Below are positions 1 to 5,960 of a DNA stretch of 10,433 nucleotides, piece by piece; the first letter of the stretch is position 1; each line of letters starts with the position of its first letter. A program made the translations under genes and the position numbers. The stretch is from Chloroflexota bacterium. Lineage in GTDB: Bacteria; Chloroflexota; Limnocylindria; Limnocylindrales; CSP1-4. The stretch covers positions 1 to 10,433 of the forward strand of contig JACVXW010000140.1 in assembly GCA_015661135.1 (NCBI GenBank), given 5' to 3'. Under the pieces are notes generated by a model that saw nothing but the letters and a program-made list of their open reading frames with translations, made no database searches and was not told the origin of the DNA.

Positions 1-46
1 GGCAGCCATCGCGGCGACCGCCGGACTGCCCGCGGCCACGCCCTGA
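1..46 (+). CDS. C-terminal tail of an upstream gene (partial)
   Basis: An open frame enters from the left edge (codons starting at base 2) and stops with TGA at 44-46. It encodes only an Ala-rich tail, AAIAATAGLPAATP. The stop lies 8 bases before the TAGAGT box of the next gene, as expected for the end of a gene just before a new transcription start. Fourteen residues are too few to name a family, and the frame could be open by chance. Confidence 0.3.
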   Translation, partial: AAIAATAGLPAATP

Positions 47-54
47 CCCCGTGC

Positions 55-60
55 TAGAGT
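55..60 (+). promoter_or_regulatory. Putative -10 box (TAGAGT) of the acyl-CoA mutase large subunit gene
   Basis: TAGAGT fits TANNNT and ends 10 bases before the ATG at 71, so transcription would start at or only a few bases before the start codon. There is no Shine-Dalgarno sequence in between. The 9-mer TAGAGTCGG recurs exactly in front of the small-subunit gene (8367-8375). No convincing -35 hexamer is seen at the usual distance. Confidence 0.45.
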
Positions 61-70
61 CGGGTCCGAG

Positions 71-1705
71 ATGAATCGAGCCTCCGATTCGTGGTCCTCG
101 CGCCGGCAGCGCTGGCGCGAGGAGCGGCTGGATCCAGCGAGGCTGCGGTCCCCGGAGCGGCAGGAACAGTTCGTTACCCTCGGCGACATCGCGCTTGACG
201 ATCTCTACGGCCCATGGTCGCTGGAAGGCGAACCGGGGAGCTCGACCCGCGGCCCCGGCGGGCCTACGGCGGTGGATCACCACGGCGACCCCCTCGCCGC
301 CGGCCGGTGGGACGACGCGGATGCCGGCCGGGACATCGGCCTGCCGGGTGAGCCACCGTACGACATGCCGACCCTGTACGGCTACGACACGGACGACCCC
401 GAGGCGGAGGGTGAGTTCGGGACATGTGGCGTGGCGGTGAGCTCGCTCGCCGACATGGAGGTCCTGCTCGCGGGCCTGCCCCTCGATCGCGTCTCCACGT
501 CGATGACCATCAACTCGCCGGCGGCCCCGATCTGGGCGATGTACATCGTTGCCGCGGAAAAGGCCGGCTTCCCGAGGGCCGCCCTCGAGGGGACTACCCA
601 GAACGACATCCTCAAGGAGTTCGTTGCCCAGAAGGAGTTCCTCTTCCCGCCCGAGCCCTCCATGCGCCTGGTGACGGACACGATCGAGTTCGGGACGCGC
701 GAGATGCCCCGCTGGAACACCGTGTCGATCTCCGGCTACCACATCCGCGAGGCCGGCTCGACCGCCGTCCAGGAGCTGGCCTTCACGATCGCCGACGGCA
801 TGGCCTACGTGGAAGCGGCCCTGGCGCGGGGCCTCAGGGTGGACGACTTCGCGCCGCGCCTGAGCTTCTTCTTCAACTCCCACAGCGACTTCTTCGAGGA
901 GATCGCCAAGTTCCGGGCGTCGCGCCGGATCTGGTGGAAGCTCATGAGCGAGCGCTACCGGGCCGAGAACGAACGGTCCACCTGGATGCGCTTCCATACC
1001 CAGACGGCTGGCGTCTCGCTCACCCCGCAGCAGCCGCTCAACAACCTGACCCGGGTCGCGGTCCAGGCCCTCGCCGCCGTACTCGGCGGGACGCAGTCGC
1101 TCCACACTGACGCCTACGATGAAGCCCTTGCGGTGCCCACGGCCGAAGCCGCGCTCCTGGCACTCCGCCAACAGCAGGTCATCGCCGAGGAGACCGGCGC
1201 TGCCTCCCTGGTGGATCCGCTCGGCGGGTCCTGGTTCGTGGAATCCCTGACCAACGAGGTCGAGCGTGAGGTCTGGCGGTACCTGGACGAGATCGACCGG
1301 CGGGGCGGGATGGTCGCCGCCATCCGGGACGGCTACCCGCAGCGCGAGATCTCGGATGCCGCCTACCGCTTCCAGCGTGAGTTCGATGCCGGTGAGCGAC
1401 GGATCGTGGGCGTCAACGCCTACGTCGACGAGGCCGAGGTCACGAGGGTGCCCGTGCTCGCGGTTCCCCCCGGCTCCCTCGAGCGCCAGCTGGAGCGCCT
1501 GGAGCGGACCCGCCGCGAGCGCGACGCGGGCGCGGTCGAGTCCGCGCTGCGCGGCCTGGGCGATGCCGCGAACCTTCCCGAATCGAGCGGGACCAACCTG
1601 ATGCCGCACTTCCTGCGCTGTGCCGCCGCATATGCGACCCTCGGCGAGCAATGTGCCGTACTTCGCGCCGTCTTCGGCGAGTACCGTGAGCCGGTCGCCG
1701 TCTGA
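71..1705 (+). CDS. B12-dependent acyl-CoA mutase (methylmalonyl/isobutyryl-CoA mutase family), large catalytic subunit, with internal in-frame deletion
   Basis: The 544-residue protein is the TIM-barrel half of an adenosylcobalamin mutase, which rearranges acyl-CoA carbon skeletons by a radical mechanism; the B12 domain is a separate protein (8379-8783). Family motifs are clear: STSMTIN (142-148), TTQNDILKE (175-183), FPPEPSMR (192-199), SISGYHIREAG (219-229), then the HTQTAG, QQPLNN, GGTQSLHT and DPLGGSW blocks, and the usual ATLGE...FGEYREP end. Two oddities stand out. After GEPPY (residue 97) the protein jumps straight to DMPTLYGYD, skipping about 47 residues that normally include the YxTxYRxRxWTxRQ substrate-binding motif and GLSxAF. 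Residue Q187 (in VAQKEF) sits where methylmalonyl-CoA mutases have the carboxylate-binding Arg, as in isobutyryl- and hydroxyisobutyryl-CoA mutases. Residues about 51-88 are an extra Gly/Asp-rich stretch. The family is certain; substrate and activity are not. Confidence 0.93.
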   Translation: MNRASDSWSSRRQRWREERLDPARLRSPERQEQFVTLGDIALDDLYGPWSLEGEPGSSTRGPGGPTAVDHHGDPLAAGRWDDADAGRDIGLPGEPPYDMPTLYGYDTDDPEAEGEFGTCGVAVSSLADMEVLLAGLPLDRVSTSMTINSPAAPIWAMYIVAAEKAGFPRAALEGTTQNDILKEFVAQKEFLFPPEPSMRLVTDTIEFGTREMPRWNTVSISGYHIREAGSTAVQELAFTIADGMAYVEAALARGLRVDDFAPRLSFFFNSHSDFFEEIAKFRASRRIWWKLMSERYRAENERSTWMRFHTQTAGVSLTPQQPLNNLTRVAVQALAAVLGGTQSLHTDAYDEALAVPTAEAALLALRQQQVIAEETGAASLVDPLGGSWFVESLTNEVEREVWRYLDEIDRRGGMVAAIRDGYPQREISDAAYRFQREFDAGERRIVGVNAYVDEAEVTRVPVLAVPPGSLERQLERLERTRRERDAGAVESALRGLGDAANLPESSGTNLMPHFLRCAAAYATLGEQCAVLRAVFGEYREPVAV

Positions 1706-1732
1706 GCCTCGTTGATCCTGTCGCGGTCCTGG

Positions 1733-1739
1733 AAAGGAG
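1733..1739 (+). promoter_or_regulatory. Shine-Dalgarno site of the DinB-like gene
   Basis: AAAGGAG lies four bases before the ATG at 1744 and supports that start. It contrasts with the first genes of transcription units in this window, which lack such a site. This fits the DinB-like gene being internal to the operon begun by the mutase gene 38 bases upstream. Confidence 0.6.
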
Positions 1740-1743
1740 CCCC

Positions 1744-2223
1744 ATGTACCTGAACGCGCTGGAATTCCTTGAGGAGGAGCGGGAGGCGTGGCGCCCATAC
1801 GAGGCCCTCGCGACCATCCCGGACGACCGGCTGGACGAGGAAATCGAGGGCGCCCACGGCTGGTCGGCGCGGGACCTGATCTCTCACATGGTCGCCTGGC
1901 AGGAATGGGCGCTGTCGATGGCCCGGGACCTCGCGATCGGCGAAACGAGCCCCACGATCGACCGCATGGACGCGGCCTGGGACGCCCGCGGTGACCAGAT
2001 GAATGGCGACATTCAGACCGAGTGGCGGGCGCTCCCGATCGAGGAGGTCCGCGCGCGGCTGGAGACCGTTGCCGGTGAACTTCGCGGCCACCTGACCGTG
2101 GTCCCGGGATCACGCTGGGTGAAGAACCCGGTCCACCTCAAGACCTTCGTCGACGAGACCATCGATCACTACGCGGACCACGCCGACGACCTGGCCGCCG
2201 TGCTCGCCGCCACCCGCGAGTGA
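1744..2223 (+). CDS. DinB/ClbS-like four-helix-bundle protein
   Basis: The 159-residue protein resembles the DinB/ClbS/DfsB superfamily of small four-helix bundles, which often bind a divalent metal through three histidines. Some members act as thiol-dependent transferases, isomerases or cyclopropane hydrolases. The family signature HGWSARDLISHMVAWQEW (38-55) holds the first likely ligand, H48. H142 and H146 in the last helix (DETIDHYADHADDL) would supply the other two. Predicted helices alternate with short loops, and there is no signal peptide or membrane segment, so it should be cytosolic. It follows the mutase gene by 38 bases and overlaps the next gene by four bases (GTGA). The superfamily is reasonably sure, but the substrate cannot be read from sequence and nothing links it directly to the mutase. 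Confidence 0.78.
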   Translation: MYLNALEFLEEEREAWRPYEALATIPDDRLDEEIEGAHGWSARDLISHMVAWQEWALSMARDLAIGETSPTIDRMDAAWDARGDQMNGDIQTEWRALPIEEVRARLETVAGELRGHLTVVPGSRWVKNPVHLKTFVDETIDHYADHADDLAAVLAATRE

Positions 2224-2537
2224 CTGTCGCGGATCGGTTGCGGGCGACCCTCGACGCGGCCGCGCTGGAATTGCCGGACACGACCGCCGAGGCCCTTGAG
2301 GACGGCGGTACGGCCTGGTCGCGAGCCGGGACCCGATTCACGGTCGTTCGTGCCGGCGTTGCCGAATTCCGGTTGGATCAGGCCATCGCCTACGCAGCCG
2401 CGCGAACGCCAGACGCCGCGCCTTCGGGGCGGGGCCCCGAGTGGATTGCCTTCTCGCCCCCGGATCTGGACGGCCACGCCCTTGACCGGCTCGTCGCCTG
2501 GTTCGCCGCCGCCCATCGCCGCGCAACGCCGGGCTGA
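2220..2537 (+). CDS. Small conserved-looking protein of unknown function
   Basis: This 105-residue protein starts with GTG inside the stop codon of the DinB-like gene (GTGA overlap), implying translational coupling. Residues 1-30 look helical. Residues 32-62 (TAWSRAGTRFTVVRAGVAEFRLDQ and following) look like a beta-rich segment leading into a helix. Residues 73-80 (PEWIAFSP) form another strand, and 84-102 form a closing amphipathic helix. There are no membrane segments, cysteines or metal-binding clusters. The strand/helix pattern loosely recalls small alpha/beta folds such as YjbR/MmcQ, but I cannot assign a family. Codon use matches the neighbours and the tight overlap supports a real gene. 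Confidence 0.68.
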   Translation: MTVADRLRATLDAAALELPDTTAEALEDGGTAWSRAGTRFTVVRAGVAEFRLDQAIAYAAARTPDAAPSGRGPEWIAFSPPDLDGHALDRLVAWFAAAHRRATPG

Positions 2538-2896
2538 CGTCGCCCGACTCGGCGCTCCTCGCCGCGCTGACGTTGCTGCCCCGCGGCTTTCCGCCCGCGC
2601 ATGTCGCCGTGGAACGACAACGCGACCAAAGCGTCCTGAGCATGCAGCCCGATGGATCCCTTTGGGGCCCGTGACGACCCTTCGCCTCGTCCGAAGTCGC
2701 CAATCTGTCGTCCGTGGCGGTCATCACGACGACCAAGCGGGGCGCCGGGCCGGACCGGCGCGGCCAGGCCAGCCGATGGGCGTCCAGTTGTCGCTGGACG
2801 ACGACACTTGGCGGTCGCCGGCCGACCCGGCAGGCGTCTCAGGAATCGAGACGGCCCCGACGTTCGCCGGGGCCGTCGTGCGTCAGAACGGGTTGG
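2538..2896. other. Gene-free stretch with several hairpins
   Basis: No convincing gene is seen on either strand between the small unknown protein and trxA. The stretch holds a run of inverted repeats: 2707-2733 (nine pairs with one bulged C, loop of 8), 2742-2761 (seven pairs), 2781-2800 (seven pairs, loop of 6), 2817-2831 (five pairs) and the strong 2850-2877 stem. An open frame at 2537-2674 lacks an ATG or a site for initiation. The region would serve as the 3' end of both flanking operons, but it is longer than two terminators need. GC-rich DNA forms hairpins easily, so a structured RNA is only a possibility. Confidence 0.5.
2850..2877 (-). terminator. Strong hairpin, likely terminator of arsR-trxA
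   Basis: A perfect 10-base-pair stem (2850-2859 with 2868-2877, GACGGCCCCG and its complement) encloses an 8-base loop and begins 20 bases past the trxA stop. On the minus strand it is followed by CGATTC rather than a proper U-run, so it is a GC-rich terminator-like stem rather than a textbook intrinsic terminator. It could act on transcripts from both sides. Confidence 0.55.
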
Positions 2897-3247
2897 TCAC
2901 CCGTTCGGCTGGCTCGGCGCTGTCGCGTAGGCGGCGAGGCCGAACTGCGACTCGAGCTGCTCCATCGGCCGGAAGCCGACGACGCCCATCGGCTGCTTGC
3001 CCGGGGCAAAGAACGCGATCGTGGGGATGCTCATGATCTGGAACTTGCGCTGGATGACCGGGTTCGCGTCGATGTCCACCTTGACGACATCAACGGCACC
3101 CTCGTATTTCGCGGCGAGCTTCTCCATCTCCGGGGCGACCATTCGACACGGCCCGCACCAAACGGCCCAGAAGTCGACGACGACGGGCTTGTCGGCGTGG
3201 AGCACGAGCTCCTCGAAGGTGGCGTCCGTGGCGGTCTTGATCGCCAT
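2897..3247 (-). CDS. trxA: Thioredoxin
   Basis: This 116-residue thioredoxin-fold protein is a cytosolic disulfide reductase for ribonucleotide reductase, peroxiredoxins, methionine sulfoxide reductases and similar partners. It has the active site WCGPC at 30-34 within DFWAVWCGPCR, the buried Asp25, and the cis-proline loop SIPT with Pro75. These are hallmarks of a true reducing thioredoxin rather than an oxidising DsbA-like protein. Length is normal, with a slightly extended C-terminus after the last helix. There is no signal peptide. The start is supported by an AAAGGA site 7 bases upstream. It is the second gene of an arsR-trxA operon with a 45-base gap that contains a small CCCGC/GCGGG stem (3262-3274), and a strong hairpin follows. 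Family assignment is secure. Confidence 0.96.
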   Translation of the reverse strand: MAIKTATDATFEELVLHADKPVVVDFWAVWCGPCRMVAPEMEKLAAKYEGAVDVVKVDIDANPVIQRKFQIMSIPTIAFFAPGKQPMGVVGFRPMEQLESQFGLAAYATAPSQPNG

Positions 3248-3254
3248 CGGTGGT

Positions 3255-3260
3255 CCTTTC
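3255..3260 (-). promoter_or_regulatory. Shine-Dalgarno site of trxA
   Basis: Read on the minus strand, AAAGGA lies seven bases before the trxA ATG (3247-3245), inside a longer GAGAAAGGACC stretch. It fixes the start codon and fits an operon-internal gene. Confidence 0.65.
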
Positions 3261-3292
3261 TCCCGCGCCGCGGGTGCGTGTGCTGGTCGCCC

Positions 3293-3592
3293 TCAGCGGG
3301 CGATCGACTGGATGAGCCGGTAGGCCTCGAGGACCCGGGGGTCCGCGAGCCGGTAGTAGACGGTGCTGCCCTCTCGGCGGGAGACGACCAGGCCGGCCGC
3401 CCGAAGGACGGAGAGGTGCTGGCTCATGTTGGGGACCTGGCATCCCACCCGGGTGGAGAGATCGCTGACGGACACCTCACCCTGCGCGAGCGACTCGAGC
3501 ACGCACAGGCGCTTGGGGTCTGCCAGCGCACGACCGATGACGGCGCTGCGCTGGTAGGCGTCCTCGCGGCTGGGCGGGGGTTCGATTGCCAT
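3293..3592 (-). CDS. ArsR-family winged-helix transcriptional regulator
   Basis: This 99-residue repressor-type protein has the compact ArsR/SmtB fold. Helices up to about residue 38 include ALADPKRLCVLESL. The helix-turn-helix covers about 41-68 (VSVSDLSTRVG, then the recognition helix NMSQHLSVLRAAG), and the wing covers 69-82 (VSRREGSTVYYRL). I placed the start at 3592 because MAIEPPPSRE begins where ArsR homology begins; the frame stays open upstream but that part looks non-coding. The canonical ELCVCDL arsenic site is absent. Two cysteines remain, C30 and C51, the latter at the turn before the recognition helix, so a thiol- or metal-based switch is possible but unproven. It is the first gene of the arsR-trxA operon and is divergent from the dehydratase gene. 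It probably regulates its own operon and perhaps the divergent gene. Confidence 0.92.
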   Translation of the reverse strand: MAIEPPPSREDAYQRSAVIGRALADPKRLCVLESLAQGEVSVSDLSTRVGCQVPNMSQHLSVLRAAGLVVSRREGSTVYYRLADPRVLEAYRLIQSIAR

Positions 3593-3593
3593 G

Positions 3594-3607
3594 CGCAACC
3601 ACGCAAC
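3594..3607 (-). promoter_or_regulatory. Tandem GTTGCG repeat next to the arsR start
   Basis: On the minus strand GTTGCG occurs twice with a two-base spacer immediately before the arsR start codon. ArsR proteins often bind close to their own promoter, so this is a possible operator, but the repeats are direct rather than the inverted type usual for this family. No clear Shine-Dalgarno or TANNNT box is seen for arsR. Confidence 0.25.
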
Positions 3608-3627
3608 TGATTGGGTTACCGGAGGCG

Positions 3628-3665
3628 GCGAGTGACGGCGAAGGCCGCGACTGACCGCGAGTGAC
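3628..3665. repeat. Three GCGA(G/C)TGAC repeats in the arsR/dehydratase divergent region
   Basis: GCGAGTGAC at 3628-3636, GCGACTGAC at 3647-3655 and GCGAGTGAC at 3657-3665 lie in the same direction, the outer two within identical 13-mers (3628-3640 and 3657-3669). The start-to-start spacings are 19 and 10 bases, roughly two turns and one turn of the helix. The last copy ends 24 bases before the TATCCT box of the dehydratase gene. This looks like a regulator-binding cluster controlling one or both divergent genes. Confidence 0.35.
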
Positions 3666-3689
3666 GGCGTACGCCGATGGCCACACCTG

Positions 3690-3695
3690 TATCCT
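3690..3695 (+). promoter_or_regulatory. Putative -10 box (TATCCT) of the dehydratase gene
   Basis: TATCCT, preceded by TG, fits TANNNT and ends six bases before the ATG at 3702. Transcription would begin at the start codon itself, giving a leaderless mRNA. No Shine-Dalgarno sequence is present. Confidence 0.5.
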
Positions 3696-3701
3696 CCGCC
3701 G

Positions 3702-4715
3702 ATGGCCGCCGACTCCCTTGTCGATCTCGCCGCGATCGAAGCGGCTCGCGAGGTCATCGCGGGTCGAGTCCACCGCACTCCGCTGCTCTCCTCGACCGCC
3801 GCGGCGACGGTCGTCGCGCGGGCCGGCCGGGCGAGGCTTGGCGACGACCGGCTCTACCTGAAGGCTGAGCACCTCCAGAAGACCGGCTCGTTCAAGGCCC
3901 GGGGCATGACGGCCAGGGTCGCGGCGCTTTCCCCGGACGAGCGGCGCCGCGGGATCATCACTGTCTCCGCCGGCAACGCTGCACAGGGCTACGCCTATGC
4001 CGGCGCCGCCCTGGGCGTCCCCGTGACCGTGGTCATGCCGGCCGCGGCGGTTCGATCCAAGGCGGACGCAGCCGCCGGGTACGGCGCGCGCGTTGTCCTC
4101 GAGGGCGAGGTCATGACAGAGACCTTTGCCGCCCTGGAGCGGATCCGCGCTGAAGAGGACCTCGTCTTCTGCCACCCGTTCGACGATCGCGAGGTCATCG
4201 CCGGCCACGGATCAGCGGGTCTGGAGATCCTGGAAGATCTCCCCGACGTGGATGTTGTCGTCGTGGCAATCGGCGGCGGAGGTCTCATTTCGGGCGTCGC
4301 CGGCGCCCTCAAGGAACGGCGACCCGGGATCCGGCTGTACGGCGTGGAGCCGATCGGGTCCGACGCCGTGACCCAGGCACGTGCGGCCGGTCAGCCGGTG
4401 CGGATCCAGCCCACCAGTGTTGCGGACGGGCTCAACGCGCCGTTTGCCGGCGAACTCACCCTTGCCATGGTGAACCGCTATGTCGACGACGTCGTCCTGA
4501 TCGACGACGCGACGATTCTGGCCGGCGTGCGATTCGCGCTGGAGCGGATGAAGCAGGTTCTCGAGCCTGCCGGGGCAACCGCTCTCGCGGCGACGCTGTT
4601 CGGGCGGATTCCGATTCGTGACGGGGAGCGGGTCGCCGTCATGTTGTCCGGCGGCAACGTGGAGGTCACCCGCCTCGGTGAGTTGATCGAGCGGGCGGCG
4701 CCGCTGCCGTCGTGA
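3702..4715 (+). CDS. Threonine/serine dehydratase (threonine ammonia-lyase), PLP-dependent
   Basis: This 337-residue fold-type II pyridoxal-phosphate enzyme probably deaminates threonine to 2-oxobutyrate, and/or serine to pyruvate. The PLP lysine is K65 in KTGSFKARG. The substrate loop SAGNAAQG is at 89-96, the phosphate-binding glycine loop GGGGL at 191-195, and the C-terminal SGGN binds the pyridine ring side. No ACT regulatory domain follows, so it resembles the short catabolic TdcB/serine-racemase-like type rather than the isoleucine-feedback-inhibited IlvA. One variation is AGHGSAGLEI where relatives usually read AGQGT. The start follows a leaderless-type TATCCT box. The stop overlaps the start of a membrane-protein gene by four bases. 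Whether threonine, serine or another amino acid is preferred cannot be told from the sequence. Confidence 0.9.
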   Translation: MAADSLVDLAAIEAAREVIAGRVHRTPLLSSTAAATVVARAGRARLGDDRLYLKAEHLQKTGSFKARGMTARVAALSPDERRRGIITVSAGNAAQGYAYAGAALGVPVTVVMPAAAVRSKADAAAGYGARVVLEGEVMTETFAALERIRAEEDLVFCHPFDDREVIAGHGSAGLEILEDLPDVDVVVVAIGGGGLISGVAGALKERRPGIRLYGVEPIGSDAVTQARAAGQPVRIQPTSVADGLNAPFAGELTLAMVNRYVDDVVLIDDATILAGVRFALERMKQVLEPAGATALAATLFGRIPIRDGERVAVMLSGGNVEVTRLGELIERAAPLPS

Positions 4716-5896
4716 TCGCCCCTCCGGCTGGCCGCGCCAGCCTCGCCGGGCCGGCCGCCATTCTCGGCGAAGGCCTCACGCTCATCGCCCGAAACTCGCA
4801 CCTCCTGCGACGGGCGTCGATCTACCTCGGGCTCCTGACGCTGGCCGTCGCCGGCCCGGGCGTGGTTGCCGCGATCTCCCTGTTCACCTGGGTGGGCGAG
4901 ATCGACCTGGTCGAACTCGCCGAATCAGGTTCCGGGGCCGGTGACTACGCGTCCGTCATCGGGCGGTTCGGGATCCTGATGATCCTCGCGTTCTTCGGGA
5001 TCATCGTGGTGGCCATCGAAGGCACGGCCGTCGGCATACTCCTTCTCGCGGGTCGAGTGCTGGACCGGCCGATCACGCTCCAGGTCGCGGTCGAACAGTC
5101 GCGAAGGGTGTTCTGGCGACTCGTCCGCGCCGGGTCGATCGTGGCAGTGGTCGAGGCCGCGGTCACGCTTGGCTGGGCGTACGCCAGCGGGTCCATGGAC
5201 GGCGAGGAGTCCCTCGGCCTGCTCGCGCCGATCCCGGGGACATTGGCGGCGATGCCATTCCTGTACAGCTCCGTTGCGATCGTGGTCGCCGGCGACGGAG
5301 CCCGCGGCTCGCTTCGCCGATCCATCCGCGTGGCCCGTCGAGCACAGCGACTCACGCTCGCCCTTGCCGGTTTCGCGCTCGTGACCGGCGTGATCGAGGG
5401 GTTTGCGCTCAGCAGCGGGCTGGATCTGATCGGTCGATTCACGGAATTCGTGCACCTTGATCCGGCTGCAGGCGGGCTGAGCCTCTACCTGGGGGCCGCC
5501 CTTGCCCTCGCGCTCGTCATGGCGGTCGGCAGCCTGATCTTCACGGTCGCGGCGATCGTCAGCGCGCCGCAGGTCATTGCCTGGACGCGACTCGGGGAAC
5601 CAACGGGCGGTCTCCCGTTCGAGCCCGAGCTGGTTCCGGCCGGCGTGTCCGAGCCCGAGCCCGAGCCCGACGCGCCCATTGCCACCGAACCCGAGCCCGG
5701 GGTGTCCGATGCGCCCCAGGACGACGATGCCGATCAGGCGTCCGGCATCCCGCCCATTGTCGGGATCGTGCCGGCACCGTCCGCCTGGAACCGTACTGAA
5801 TCCTTCCGCCGCGGGGTCACGATCCCGATGCGCTTCGTCGTGGCCGTCATGTGGGGCGGCGCTGTGCTCATCGTGATCGGCGGGCCGCCGGCCTGA
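4712..5896 (+). CDS. Multi-pass membrane protein of unknown function
   Basis: This 394-residue protein starts with GTG inside the stop codon of the dehydratase gene (GTGA), so the two are probably translationally coupled. Hydrophobic stretches at about 37-60, 84-115, 140-158, 170-194, 212-235, 257-290 and 372-391 suggest six or seven membrane helices. Basic clusters (RRVFWRLVR at 131-139, RRSIRVARRAQR at 202-213) fit cytoplasmic loops. Between the last two helices lies a long hydrophilic linker (about 295-370) with an acidic Glu-Pro repeat (EPEPEPD at 314-320, EPEPG at 326-330) and a DDDAD patch. The overall look, amphipathic loops alternating with paired helices, resembles uncharacterised membrane domains near transport or envelope genes, but I recognise no family. 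Coupling to a dehydratase might hint at amino-acid metabolism; that is inference only. Confidence 0.8.
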   Translation: MIAPPAGRASLAGPAAILGEGLTLIARNSHLLRRASIYLGLLTLAVAGPGVVAAISLFTWVGEIDLVELAESGSGAGDYASVIGRFGILMILAFFGIIVVAIEGTAVGILLLAGRVLDRPITLQVAVEQSRRVFWRLVRAGSIVAVVEAAVTLGWAYASGSMDGEESLGLLAPIPGTLAAMPFLYSSVAIVVAGDGARGSLRRSIRVARRAQRLTLALAGFALVTGVIEGFALSSGLDLIGRFTEFVHLDPAAGGLSLYLGAALALALVMAVGSLIFTVAAIVSAPQVIAWTRLGEPTGGLPFEPELVPAGVSEPEPEPDAPIATEPEPGVSDAPQDDDADQASGIPPIVGIVPAPSAWNRTESFRRGVTIPMRFVVAVMWGGAVLIVIGGPPA

Positions 5897-5906
5897 GGCT
5901 CGACCA

Positions 5907-5937
5907 CCGCGCACTGCCAGCGCAGGCCGCTGCGCGG
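5907..5937. terminator. Possible two-way terminator hairpin in a convergent junction
   Basis: CCGCGCA (5907-5913) pairs with TGCGCGG (5931-5937) around a 17-base loop, which itself contains the competing CAGCG/CGCTG pair. It sits between the convergent ends of the membrane protein (5896) and the metallopeptidase (5961). There is no U-run, and high GC makes chance stems common. Confidence 0.3.
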
Positions 5938-5960
5938 CTCAGGGCGTCAGGCGCCGTGCG

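Noticed and set aside
424..1110. Long open frame overlapping the mutase gene on the same strand
   Set aside because: It is an Arg/Gly/Pro-rich shadow of the mutase frame, as expected in high-GC DNA, and has no family motifs.
2537..2674. Open frame ending in QPDGSLWGP, which reads rather like protein
   Set aside because: It has no usable start codon or ribosome site, overlaps no matching gene fragment, and 45 codons without a stop are common at this GC content.
2714..3610. 298-codon open frame on the plus strand across trxA and arsR
   Set aside because: It is antisense to two genes with clear thioredoxin and ArsR motifs, and its own product is compositionally odd.
3593..3778. Upstream extension of the arsR reading frame
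   Set aside because: It would run through the repeat-bearing divergent promoter region and into the dehydratase gene; ArsR similarity begins only at the ATG at 3592.
5651..5698. GAGCCC tandem repeat as a mobile or CRISPR-like repeat
   Set aside because: It is a short in-frame codon repeat encoding an acidic Glu-Pro linker in the membrane protein; there are no spacers or flanking repeats.
4925..5914. 329-codon open frame on the minus strand
   Set aside because: It lies antisense to the membrane-protein gene, and its product is rich in Arg, Asp and His with no hydrophobic core.
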